DNA of 13,975 bases, from contig DATMSO010000097.1 in NCBI GenBank assembly GCA_035565335.1, forward strand, positions 1-13,975, in the 5' to 3' direction. The translations under genes and the position numbers were made by a program. The notes under the pieces were generated by a model. It worked only from the letters and a program-made list of their open reading frames with translations. It was not told where the DNA came from and did no database searches. Positions 1-7,764 of this stretch are shown here, piece after piece (positions within the stretch are counted from its first letter, which is position 1; each line of letters opens with the position of its first letter). The stretch is from Methylovorus sp035565335 (GTDB lineage: Bacteria; Pseudomonadota; Gammaproteobacteria; Burkholderiales; Methylophilaceae).

Positions 1-113
1 AACTATTTACCCCAGTTAACATACTTTGATTCAAACCTCTTTAACCTTTTCTCACGTGCGGCGTCTTACTGTGCGTAACACTTAATACTGAGTGAGTTAA
101 AGGAGCGAGAAAC
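1..113. other. Upstream non-coding region of the Spy-like gene
   Basis: I see no convincing coding frame in these bases. They contain a short palindrome, TTTGA-T-TCAAA (25-35), that could be a protein-binding site, and a clear Shine-Dalgarno sequence AGGAG (101-105) placed 8 bases before the ATG at 114. No pair of -35/-10 hexamers is good enough to call a promoter, although one for the downstream gene should lie here because nothing upstream is visible. Confidence 0.4.
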
Positions 114-602
114 ATGAAAATCAATAAACACATTATTTTACCTGGTCTGTTGCTGGTGGGTTCGCTGGCGGCCTTTGGTACGGCGCTGAGTTATGCCGGT
201 GATGATGAATCGTGCGCGGGGCCACATGGCAAGCATGCGCATGCAGGTGGCCCCGGGGCTGAGGATGCTGGCTTTCACCGTGGTTTGCGCGCGCTGGACC
301 TGACGGCAGATCAAAAGGCGCAGGTAAAGCAGATTCTGGATAAGCAGAAGGCGGTGCGGGATCAAAAGATGCAGGCGCTGCATGATGGCATGAAGAATCT
401 GCAAACCCTGGCGAAGATGGAGCCTTATGATCCGGCCAAGGTGCAGGCTGCGGCCGCTGAGCAGGCAAAGATTCAGGCGGATCTGATTGTGTTGCGTACC
501 GATGCGGCGCATCAGGTATATGCCTTGCTGACCCCTGAGCAGAAGCAGAAGTGGAATGACCGGCCTGAGCGCGGTCCGAGAAAACCGGATGATCGTGGTT
601 AA
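114..602 (+). CDS. Spy/CpxP-like periplasmic protein (LTXXQ motif family)
   Basis: The product is 162 residues and begins with a typical Sec signal peptide: basic start, hydrophobic core at about residues 8-24, and probable cleavage after the Ala of SYA near residue 28. The mature part carries two copies of the family signature, LTADQ (63-67) and LTPEQ (139-143), separated by long charged, Gln-rich helices. This matches the Spy/CpxP family of all-helical, cradle-shaped periplasmic proteins, which act as ATP-independent chaperones or metal/envelope-stress sensors. A His/Gly-rich stretch after the signal peptide (about 37-47, HGKHAHAGG) might bind metal; that is inference. The start is supported by AGGAG 8 bases upstream. 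The gene stands alone, with a 382 bp gap to the efflux operon, so it is probably its own unit, ended by the hairpin at 744-777. Which of Spy, CpxP or a metal-resistance relative it matches best cannot be decided here. Confidence 0.85.
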   Translation: MKINKHIILPGLLLVGSLAAFGTALSYAGDDESCAGPHGKHAHAGGPGAEDAGFHRGLRALDLTADQKAQVKQILDKQKAVRDQKMQALHDGMKNLQTLAKMEPYDPAKVQAAAAEQAKIQADLIVLRTDAAHQVYALLTPEQKQKWNDRPERGPRKPDDRG

Positions 603-984
603 GCGAGGGCTGATAGCGCTTTTCGTCCATTGCCATTGATGCCTTTGCCAGCCAGCTTGAGGTAAAGGTATCGCCTGATCAAATCAGGCCCCGCACTCTG
701 CAGAAAAATGCCAAAAGCATAGCGCGCAGGGGGTGAGGCAGCGCAGGGCGTAGTCCATCAGGCTGCGCCCTGTTTTTGTATGCGGATGCATGACGCTGAA
801 TAATACCAATGTTATGCTTCTGACCAGCCCGGTTTCTTCCGTGCTTGAATGCCAGTCTTGGCTGAATTTCCGTCCCATGTTTGAATGCAGAGCCTGCCCA
901 GCATGCCGTTCGTATGGAATTTGATGATTGAATTGATCCCTGTACGTATTTCCCGGCGCTGAATAACGGGAAAACGGAGAATAA
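603..984. other. Intergenic region between the Spy-like gene and the efflux operon
   Basis: No credible gene is present in 382 bp; the overlapping minus-strand frames here look like shadows. Visible elements are a small perfect hairpin CCTGAT-CAA-ATCAGG (674-688) with no T-tract, the strong terminator at 744-777, and an imperfect direct repeat in which TTCCGT is followed by TTGAATGC (837-852 and 868-888). The efflux-operon promoter should lie between about 780 and 960. A weak candidate pair is TTGATG (921-926) with ACGTAT (944-949), which is too poor to call. A ribosome binding site GGAGA (976-980) sits 4 bases before the adaptor start. Confidence 0.5.
744..777 (+). terminator. Intrinsic terminator downstream of the Spy-like gene
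   Basis: CAGGGCGTAG (744-753) pairs with CTGCGCCCTG (763-772) in a 10 bp GC-rich stem with one G-U wobble and a 9-base loop, followed directly by five T (773-777). This is a textbook rho-independent terminator on the plus strand. It lies about 140 bp after the stop of the Spy-like gene, so either that transcript has a long 3' untranslated region or a short RNA ends here. Confidence 0.85.
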
Positions 985-2190
985 ATGAAAACAATACCTT
1001 ACCAGCAGATGGCATCCGTCGCGGTGCTTGCGCTTATTTCCGTATTGACTGTCGCTTGCCAATCTGGCGATAAATCGCCCAAGGACAAACCGACGCCTGA
1101 AGTGGGCGTGATGACCATCAAGCTGCAGTCGCAGCCACTCGAAACCGAATTACCGGGCCGCACTGCCGCGCATATGGTGGCAGAAATCCGGCCCCAGGTT
1201 GGTGGCATTATCCTGAAACGCGCATTTACCGAAGGCGCCAATGTGAAGGCGGGCGATCTGCTTTACCAGATTGACCCTGCGCCTTATCAGGCAGCTTTTG
1301 CCAGCGCGCAGGCCGCCCTGCAGAAAACCGAAGCCAGTCTGGTATCCACCCGGCTGAAGGCGGAACGCTATGCCCAGCTGGTGAAGATCAATGCGGTCAG
1401 CAGCCAGGACAATGATGATATTCAGGCGACCTTGCGCCAAGGCGAGGCTGATCTGGCATCGGCCAAAGCCGCGCTGGAGACTGCGCGTATCAACCTGGCC
1501 TATACACGCATCGTCTCGCCGATTGCGGGCAGGGTGGAGACCTCCACCGTGACGGCGGGCGCACTGGTGACGGCGAACCAGACCACGGCACTGACCACGG
1601 TGCAGCAGCTTGATCCTATCTATGTTGATATCACCCAGCCCAGCAGCGCCTTGCTGCAACTGAAGCGGCAGCTCGCCAGCGGCGCTCTGAAAAAATCCGG
1701 CGAAAACGCCACCCGCATGCAGGTTGTGCTGGAGGATGGCAGCCGCTATGCCCATGATGGTGTGCTGAGCGTAACAGGCGTCACGGTCAACCAGAGCTCC
1801 GGTGCAGTCACCTTGCGCGCCGTGGTGCCTAACCCCGAAGGTCTGCTGCTGCCTGGCATGTATGTGCGCGGTGTGTTGCAGGAAGCGGTCAATACCAATG
1901 CCATTCTGATTCCGCAACTGGCGATGAGCCGCAATAACCGCGGAGAAGGTACGGCACTGGTGGTGGATGCCGAAAACAAGGTAGAGCTGCGCACGCTGAC
2001 GGTGGAGCGGGCGGTGGGTAACCAGTGGCTGATCAGCAAAGGCTTGAGCGCGGGTGAGAAAGTGATTGTCGAAGGGTTGCAAAAGGTCAAGGTCGGAGAC
2101 ACCGTAAAAAGCGTGGAAGTGGCAGCGCCTGGCGTGGCAGATGCCGCGCAATCGCCAGCCAGCGTTGCCACTCCGGCCGCCGGAAAGTAG
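985..2190 (+). CDS. RND efflux periplasmic adaptor subunit (AcrA/MexA family)
   Basis: This is the membrane fusion protein of a tripartite multidrug pump, 401 residues, the usual family length. It would join the inner-membrane transporter to the outer-membrane channel. A hydrophobic leader ends in LTVAC with the putative lipidated Cys25; the lipobox is slightly atypical (Thr at -3). Domains follow the family order: first half of the lipoyl-like domain (about 64-98, with PQVGGIILKRAFTEGANVKAG), an alpha-helical hairpin (about 100-173), the second lipoyl half (about 174-190, IVSPIAGRV), a beta-barrel (about 210-300) and a membrane-proximal domain to about 375, then an Ala/Pro-rich tail. The start is supported by GGAGA 4 bases upstream. 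It is the first gene of the operon and ends 9 bp before the transporter. Orthology to a specific named pump (AcrA, MexA, TtgA, BpeA) cannot be fixed by eye. Confidence 0.95.
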   Translation: MKTIPYQQMASVAVLALISVLTVACQSGDKSPKDKPTPEVGVMTIKLQSQPLETELPGRTAAHMVAEIRPQVGGIILKRAFTEGANVKAGDLLYQIDPAPYQAAFASAQAALQKTEASLVSTRLKAERYAQLVKINAVSSQDNDDIQATLRQGEADLASAKAALETARINLAYTRIVSPIAGRVETSTVTAGALVTANQTTALTTVQQLDPIYVDITQPSSALLQLKRQLASGALKKSGENATRMQVVLEDGSRYAHDGVLSVTGVTVNQSSGAVTLRAVVPNPEGLLLPGMYVRGVLQEAVNTNAILIPQLAMSRNNRGEGTALVVDAENKVELRTLTVERAVGNQWLISKGLSAGEKVIVEGLQKVKVGDTVKSVEVAAPGVADAAQSPASVATPAAGK

Positions 2191-2199
2191 AGGCAAAGC

Positions 2200-5100
2200 A
2201 TGGCCCGTTTTTTCATTAACCGCCCCATCTTTGCCTGGGTTATTGCCATCGTCATTATGCTGGCGGGTCTGGCCGCCATCGAGACACTGCCGCTGGAGCA
2301 ATATCCGGATATCGCGCCGCCGCGCGTTTCCATCAATGCCACCTATACCGGCGCCTCGGCCAAAACCATTGAGGACTCGGTGACCCAGATTATCGAGCAA
2401 TACATGAAGGGCATCGATAATCTCACCTACATGTCGTCCACCAGCAGTTCCAGCAGTGCCAGCGTATCGCTGACCTTTGATGCTGGCACCGACCCCGACG
2501 TAGCGCAGATGCAGGTGCAAAACAAGCTGCAGCAAGCCTTGCCGCGTTTGCCGCAGATTGTGCAGAGCCTGGGCGTGACGGTGAACAAGACCGGCACCGA
2601 TTTCCTGATGGTGATGTCGATGTACTCCGAAGACCCCAAGGTCACGACAACGGACATCGGCGATTACATCAGCAGCAGCCTGCTGGACCAGATCAGTCGG
2701 GTGGATGGGGTGGGGGACGTGCAGACCATGGGTAGCGGTTATTCCATGCGCATCTGGCTTAATCCGGAAAAGCTTCAGAAATATGCCTTGATCCCCTCGG
2801 ACATTACCTCGGCCATTGAGGCGCAAAATACCGAAGTCTCCTCAGGCCAGTTAGGCGCATTGCCTGCGGTTGGCCAGCAGCAGCTCAATGCCACTATCAC
2901 CGCCCGCAGCAAAATGCAGACGGTGGCGCAGTTCCGCAATATCGTGGTGAAATCCGCCGCCGATGGCTCGGTAGTGCATCTGGGCGATGTCGCCCGTGTG
3001 GAGCTGGGCAGCGAAAATTACGCGATAGCCGGGCGTTACAACGGCAAGCCGGCCGCCGGTATGGGCGTCAAGCTGGCATCGGGCGCCAATGCGCTGAAGA
3101 CCGCCGAAGCCGTGCTGGCTAAAGTCAAAGAGCTGGAGCCTTACTTTCCACCCAGCCTAAAACTCAAAACCGCAGTTACCTACGACACCACGCCTTTTGT
3201 GCGCATCTCCATCAAGGAAGTGGTCAAATCGCTGTTCGAGGCGGTTCTGCTCGTGGTGCTCATCATGTACATCTTCCTGCAGAGCTGGCGCGCCACCATT
3301 ATTCCGGCAGTCGCGGTGCCGGTGGTGTTGCTGGGCACCTTTGGTATTCTGGCGGCGTTTGGCTATTCCATTAACACGCTCACCATGTTTGGCCTGGTGC
3401 TGGCCATCGGTTTGCTGGTGGATGATGCGATCGTGGTGGTGGAAAACGTGGAGCGGGTTATGCGTGAGCAGGGGCTGTCGGCGCGCGAGGCCACCCGCCA
3501 ATCCATGGGCGAGATTACCGGCGCCTTGATCGGCATTGCCCTAGTGCTGTCGGCGGTGTTTATCCCCATGGCGTTTTTTGGTGGATCAACCGGCGTGATC
3601 TACCGGCAGTTTTCGATCACGATTGTGTCGGCCATGTTGCTATCGGTATTGGTGGCGCTGACGCTTACGCCAGCACTGTGCGCCACGGTACTGAAACCGG
3701 GGGAGCATGCTCCGCGCCGTGGATTTTTCGGCTGGTTTAACCGGAATTTTGAGCGGGGCTCAAAAGCCTACCATGGTGGCGTACAGGGCATCCTCAAGCG
3801 AAAAGCGCTCGCCATGCTGGTTTATGCCGCCATTGTCGGGCTGATGGCGGTGCTGTACATGCGCTTGCCTACCTCGTTTATCCCGACAGAAGATCAGGGC
3901 GTGCTGATGGCGCAGGTGCAACTGCCGGTGGGGGCTACCGATCAGCGGCTACAAAAGGTGATGGATCAGGTGCAGGATTACCTGCTGAAAGAGCCCGATA
4001 TTGTTGCGATCAATATTTTCACCGGCCTGGGTGTGAGCGGCAATAGCCAGAATACCGGCCGCATATTCATACGCCTGAAAGACTGGGACGAGCGCAAAGG
4101 CCCGGGCCAGAGCGCCGCCGAGATTGCTGACAAGGCAACGCGAGCGCTGGGCAAGATCCGCGATGCCACCATTTTTGTGACGCAGCCGCCGAGTGTGCGT
4201 GGTCTGGGTGCCAGTGCCGGGTTTACCGTCGAGCTGAAAGATCTGGGTGGACTGGGCCATGAGGCTCTGGTGGCCGCGCGTGATCAGTTCCTGAAACTGG
4301 CCCGCCAGGATACCCGCATGACACGGGTACGCAGCAACGACCTCGACGACACGCCGCAATATAACGTGCAGATTGATGACCAGAAAACCGGGGCATACAG
4401 CCTCAATACCAGCAATATCAATGAAACCCTGGCGCTGGCCATGGGCGGCAGTTACGTCAACGATTTTATTGACCGTGGCCGGGTCAAGCGCGTCTATATC
4501 ATGGCGGACGCGCCTTATCGCATGCTGCCGGAAAATATCGGCCAATGGTATGTGCGCAATGCGAATAACGACATGGTGCCGTTCAGCTCGTTTTCGCAAG
4601 GCGGCTGGACCTATGGCGCCCCGCAGTTGTCGCGCTTCAATGGTATTTCTTCGATTGAGCTGGTTGGCGAATCATCGCCAGGCGCCAGCTCGGGCGACGT
4701 GATGGACAGCGTGGAAAACATGATGAAAGAAATGCCCGCCGGTATCGGTTATGAATGGGCGGCGCAGTCTTACCAGGAGCGCTTGTCAGGCTCGCAGGCG
4801 CCTATGCTGTATGCGGTGTCGGTGGTGTTTGTGTTTTTGTGCCTGGCTGCGCTCTATGAGAGCTGGGCGGTGCCATTCTCGGTCATGCTGGTCGTGCCGC
4901 TGGGGATTCTAGGGGCTTTGCTGGCGACGACATTGCGCGGCTTGTCGGGCGATGTTTACTTTCAGGTGGGCTTGCTGACTACCGTCGGGCTCGCCGCTAA
5001 AAATGCCATTCTGATCGTGGAGTTCGCCAAGCATCTACAAGAGCAGGGTTTGAGTTTGCTGGACGCGACCTTGCAAGCCGTGCAGCAGCGCTTGCGGCCT

Positions 5101-5322
5101 ATTCTGATGACCTCGCTGGCCTTTATTTTCGGCGTGCTGCCGCTGGCGGCCAGTAGCGGTGCGGGTGCTGCCAGCCGTCAGGCGATTGGCACCGGCGTGC
5201 TGGGCGGCATGTTGACCGCCACCTTGCTGGGTATCTTTTTTGTTCCGCTGTTCTTTGTGCTGGTCAGGGGCTGGTTTCCCTATCGCGCGCCAGAGGCGGA
5301 AGCGACGGAGCATCAATCATGA
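2200..5322 (+). CDS. RND multidrug efflux transporter (AcrB/MexB, HAE1 family)
   Basis: At 1040 residues this is a full-length inner-membrane proton-driven drug antiporter of the hydrophobe/amphiphile efflux-1 family. The N-terminus MARFFINRPIFAWVIAI is the conserved first transmembrane helix. The proton relay is intact: Asp408-Asp409 in the TM4 motif GLLVDDAIVVVEN and Lys934 in TM10 (GLAAKNAILIVEFAK), matching Asp407/Asp408/Lys940 of E. coli AcrB. Two large periplasmic loops, after TM1 and TM7, give the expected twofold repeat, and GGSYVNDFIDRGRVK and SYQERLSG are hallmarks of this group. Several Phe residues of the AcrB deep binding pocket are replaced (see findings), so its substrate range may differ. 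The ribosome binding site AGAGG (2189-2193) overlaps the adaptor stop codon, and the stop overlaps the start of the channel gene in ATGA, indicating translational coupling. Confidence 0.97.
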   Translation: MARFFINRPIFAWVIAIVIMLAGLAAIETLPLEQYPDIAPPRVSINATYTGASAKTIEDSVTQIIEQYMKGIDNLTYMSSTSSSSSASVSLTFDAGTDPDVAQMQVQNKLQQALPRLPQIVQSLGVTVNKTGTDFLMVMSMYSEDPKVTTTDIGDYISSSLLDQISRVDGVGDVQTMGSGYSMRIWLNPEKLQKYALIPSDITSAIEAQNTEVSSGQLGALPAVGQQQLNATITARSKMQTVAQFRNIVVKSAADGSVVHLGDVARVELGSENYAIAGRYNGKPAAGMGVKLASGANALKTAEAVLAKVKELEPYFPPSLKLKTAVTYDTTPFVRISIKEVVKSLFEAVLLVVLIMYIFLQSWRATIIPAVAVPVVLLGTFGILAAFGYSINTLTMFGLVLAIGLLVDDAIVVVENVERVMREQGLSAREATRQSMGEITGALIGIALVLSAVFIPMAFFGGSTGVIYRQFSITIVSAMLLSVLVALTLTPALCATVLKPGEHAPRRGFFGWFNRNFERGSKAYHGGVQGILKRKALAMLVYAAIVGLMAVLYMRLPTSFIPTEDQGVLMAQVQLPVGATDQRLQKVMDQVQDYLLKEPDIVAINIFTGLGVSGNSQNTGRIFIRLKDWDERKGPGQSAAEIADKATRALGKIRDATIFVTQPPSVRGLGASAGFTVELKDLGGLGHEALVAARDQFLKLARQDTRMTRVRSNDLDDTPQYNVQIDDQKTGAYSLNTSNINETLALAMGGSYVNDFIDRGRVKRVYIMADAPYRMLPENIGQWYVRNANNDMVPFSSFSQGGWTYGAPQLSRFNGISSIELVGESSPGASSGDVMDSVENMMKEMPAGIGYEWAAQSYQERLSGSQAPMLYAVSVVFVFLCLAALYESWAVPFSVMLVVPLGILGALLATTLRGLSGDVYFQVGLLTTVGLAAKNAILIVEFAKHLQEQGLSLLDATLQAVQQRLRPILMTSLAFIFGVLPLAASSGAGAASRQAIGTGVLGGMLTATLLGIFFVPLFFVLVRGWFPYRAPEAEATEHQS

Positions 5323-6782
5323 AGTATTCCCTGATTACCCAGGCGGTGCTGGCGGCGATGCTGGCAGGCTGCGCGAGCATGGCGCCGGATTATCAGCGTC
5401 CGGCAGCGCCGGTGGCCGGGCAATGGCCCGCCGCGGCATCCGACCAAGGTACGCCAGCGGCGGATATAGGCTGGCGCGAGTTTTTGCTGGATCAGCGCTT
5501 GCAGCAACTGGTCGCACTGGCATTGCAGAACAACCGTGACTTGCGCGTGGCTGCGCTCAATATTGAGCAGGCGAGGGCGGAGTATCAGGTGCAGCGGGCG
5601 GATTTGTTCCCCACCGTGAATGTAATTGCCAGCCGCACGGCGCAGTTGGGTAGTGCCAGTACGACGAGCAGCAGTACCAATGCCACCACCGGCACGACGA
5701 CAACAAGCTCAAGTGGCTCGGTGTCGCAGAGCTATCGCGCCACTGTGGGCTTTAGCGCGTATGAGCTGGATTTCTGGGGCCGCATTCGCAGCCTGAACGA
5801 GCAGGCATTGCAGAGCTTTTTTGCCACCGAAGAAGCCAGGCGCAGCACGCATATTTCGCTGGTATCGGAAGTCGCCTCAGCCTGGCTGACGCTGGCGGCG
5901 GATATGCAGCGCCTCAAGCTCGCGCAAGATACCCTGAAGAGCCAGCAGGCTTCGTATGATCTCACCAAGCAGGGCTTTGATATCGGCGTGTATTCTGCGC
6001 TGGAGCTACGCCAGATTCAGATTAGCGTGGATACGGCGCGCGCCGATGTTGCCAGTTACCGCAGCCAGGTCAAGCAGGACCAGAATGCACTGGTGTTGCT
6101 GGTCGGGCAGCCGGTGCCGGATGATTTGTTGCCGCCATCGCAACTTGAAGATGTGACCAGCGTGGCGGATTTGCCGGCCGGCATTCCTTCTGAAGTATTG
6201 CAACGTCGCCCTGACATCCTGCAGGCCGAGCACAACCTGCAAGCGGCCAATGCCAATATCGGTGCGGCGCGCGCAGCCTTTTTCCCCACCATCACGCTCA
6301 CCGCGACATTAGGCAGCGCTAGCAAGCAGCTTTCCGGGCTGTTTTCCTCTGGCTCCAAGGTATGGTCGTTTGCGCCGCAGCTGACCTTGCCAATCTTTGA
6401 TGCCGGGCGTAATCGTGCCAACCTCAAGAGTGCCGAAGTGGCGCAGCAGATTACGGTGGCGCAATATGAAAAAGCCATTCAGAGTGCTTTCAAGGAAGTC
6501 GCTGATGCGCTGGCGATCCGCGAGAATCTGACCGAACGGCTGCAAGCCCAGCAATCCCTGGTCGAAGCTTCACAGGAGAGCTACAAGCTCTCTGATGCCC
6601 GCTTTCGTGGCGGCATCGATAGTTACCTGGCGGTGCTGGATGCCCAGCGCACGCTGTATTCCGCGCAGCAAACCCTGATTACCGTTAACCTGACGGCGCA
6701 AACCAATCAGGTCACGCTCTATAAGGTGCTGGGGGGCGGCTGGAATGAATCGACTAATACACCGAACGAGCCCAAGCCTTAG
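5319..6782 (+). CDS. Outer-membrane efflux channel lipoprotein (NodT/OprM family)
   Basis: This 487-residue protein is the outer-membrane exit duct of the pump, expected to trimerise into a beta-barrel plus a periplasmic alpha-barrel. A signal sequence ends in the lipobox LAGC, lipid-anchored at Cys18, as in OprM. Two repeated halves, each with long coiled helices (for example about 60-100 and 155-240, then 285-320 and 390-475), fit the TolC-like fold; YELDFWGRIRSLNEQA and EVLQRRPDILQAEHNLQAANANIGAARAAFFPT-type segments are diagnostic. An unusual Ser/Thr-rich stretch (about 112-138) falls where the first surface loop of OprM-like proteins lies. The start overlaps the transporter stop (ATGA), with CGGAG (5306-5310) 8 bases upstream. 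It is the last gene of the operon; I find no clear terminator after it. Confidence 0.95.
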   Translation: MKYSLITQAVLAAMLAGCASMAPDYQRPAAPVAGQWPAAASDQGTPAADIGWREFLLDQRLQQLVALALQNNRDLRVAALNIEQARAEYQVQRADLFPTVNVIASRTAQLGSASTTSSSTNATTGTTTTSSSGSVSQSYRATVGFSAYELDFWGRIRSLNEQALQSFFATEEARRSTHISLVSEVASAWLTLAADMQRLKLAQDTLKSQQASYDLTKQGFDIGVYSALELRQIQISVDTARADVASYRSQVKQDQNALVLLVGQPVPDDLLPPSQLEDVTSVADLPAGIPSEVLQRRPDILQAEHNLQAANANIGAARAAFFPTITLTATLGSASKQLSGLFSSGSKVWSFAPQLTLPIFDAGRNRANLKSAEVAQQITVAQYEKAIQSAFKEVADALAIRENLTERLQAQQSLVEASQESYKLSDARFRGGIDSYLAVLDAQRTLYSAQQTLITVNLTAQTNQVTLYKVLGGGWNESTNTPNEPKP

Positions 6783-6946
6783 CCGCGAAATATGAAATGA
6801 AATGACAGGGGCGCTGCTGGCTGCACGGTGCGCGTTGGCCATCGTGAGCTATCGCCGAGTGAAGTCTGCCGCCCGCGCATGCTACTATCGCAGACAATAG
6901 CGCTGCTTGTTTTTGCCCTTGCATCAGAATGACTGCCGGATAACGC
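6783..6946. other. Intergenic region after the efflux operon
   Basis: These 164 bp hold no supported gene. I do not see a hairpin with a T-tract that would end the efflux transcript, nor a clear promoter or strong Shine-Dalgarno for the DUF1275 gene, so read-through into it is possible though the gap favours a separate promoter. Confidence 0.35.
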
Positions 6947-7675
6947 ATGAAATTACCAGATCACCCCTTAGAGCCTGAAATTAGCCCGATCGCGCGCGAC
7001 GAATTCGCTATTATCTGCCAGTCCAATCTGCTCTCGTATGTGGCCGGTTTCGTCGATGTATTGGGGTTTGTCGCTTTATTCGGGCTGTTTACCAATCACG
7101 TCACCGGCAATATCGTGATGATAGGTGGTTTGCTCACCACCCATGCCGATGGCTTGATCCCCAAACTGCTGGCAATCCCCGTATTTGTGATGTGTGTGGC
7201 GCTGTGCAGGCTGGTGGTGCTGTATTACCAGCGCCGTGGTCAGCAGTGCTGGCGTTTGCTATTTTGCACGCAGATGCTGTTCTTGCTGCTGTTCATGCTG
7301 ATCGGCCTGGCGGCACTGCCGATCACGGATCCCGATGCACCTATCGCGATTTTAGCCGGCATGATGGGCGTTGCCGCCATGAGCATCCAGAATGCCCAGG
7401 CCCGCCTGATCAACCCCGGCCAGGTGCCTACCACCATCATGACCGGCAATATCACGCAGGCCGTGATTGATATGGTGGATATCCTCAGCCGCGATGTCAC
7501 CCATCGCGATACGGCTCTCAAGCGCCTCAAGATCATCGGCCCCGCCATTTTTGCCTTTATGGCGGGCGTGGTGACTGGCGCCTATGCTTTTCTGTATATC
7601 TCGTTTTACGCGCTACTGGTGCCGCTGGTATTGCTGGCTGGCCTGGTGCTGCATGCCTCCTTGCGACGCGCATAA
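6947..7675 (+). CDS. YoaK/DUF1275 family integral membrane protein
   Basis: The 242-residue product is strongly hydrophobic with about six transmembrane segments (roughly 28-48, 52-64, 73-95, 103-124, 131-148, 196-237 as one or two). It matches DUF1275 (YoaK family): GFVDVLGFVALFGLFTNHVTGN (about 34-55) is the family signature, with an internal echo at TTIMTGNITQAVID (162-175), consistent with a duplicated half-unit. The function of this family is not established; a small-molecule transporter is often assumed. It lies 164 bp after the efflux operon on the same strand and converges on the DUF4186 gene. The chosen ATG has only a weak ribosome binding site, but the N-terminal 25 residues before the first helix are plausible for the family. 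Confidence 0.85.
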   Translation: MKLPDHPLEPEISPIARDEFAIICQSNLLSYVAGFVDVLGFVALFGLFTNHVTGNIVMIGGLLTTHADGLIPKLLAIPVFVMCVALCRLVVLYYQRRGQQCWRLLFCTQMLFLLLFMLIGLAALPITDPDAPIAILAGMMGVAAMSIQNAQARLINPGQVPTTIMTGNITQAVIDMVDILSRDVTHRDTALKRLKIIGPAIFAFMAGVVTGAYAFLYISFYALLVPLVLLAGLVLHASLRRA

Positions 7676-7678
7676 AAA

Positions 7679-7706
7679 TACCTGGCAACGCTGCCGCTGC
7701 CAAGTA
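7679..7706 (-). terminator. Minus-strand terminator after the DUF4186 gene
   Basis: TACCTGGCA (7679-7687) pairs with TGCCAAGTA (7698-7706), nine pairs with one wobble and a 10-base GC-rich loop. Read on the minus strand the hairpin is followed by TTTTTAT (an A-run at 7674-7678 on the plus strand), which suits a rho-independent terminator for the convergent DUF4186 gene ending at 7765. On the plus strand no T-tract follows, so it would be a poor terminator for the DUF1275 gene. Confidence 0.6.
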
Positions 7707-7726
7707 TAACCCCTTGCGGAGTATTT

Positions 7727-7753
7727 CGACATGAAGTGAGAGAGGTCATGTCG
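7727..7753. repeat. Perfect inverted repeat between convergent genes
   Basis: CGACATGA (7727-7734) and TCATGTCG (7746-7753) are perfect inverted copies separated by 11 bases. The element lies just after the stop of the minus-strand gene. No T-tract follows on either strand, so it is not a standard terminator; it may stabilise a 3' end or be chance. Confidence 0.45.
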
Positions 7754-7764
7754 CGTAGTTCATG

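Noticed and set aside
133..636. 167-codon minus-strand open frame over the Spy-like gene
   Set aside because: Pro/His/Ser-rich low-complexity translation opposite a gene with a signal peptide and family motifs; treated as a shadow.
674..688. Hairpin CCTGAT-CAA-ATCAGG as a terminator
   Set aside because: Short stem, and the following bases are GC-rich with no T-tract on either strand.
921..949. TTGATG / ACGTAT as the efflux operon promoter
   Set aside because: Spacing is 17 bp but the -10 match is poor, and several other equally weak pairs exist nearby.
1150..2826. 558-codon minus-strand open frame
   Set aside because: It lies antisense across the well-supported adaptor and pump genes, is very rich in His, Arg and Gln, and shows no recognisable domain. 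It is a by-product of the GC-rich codon pattern of the opposite strand.
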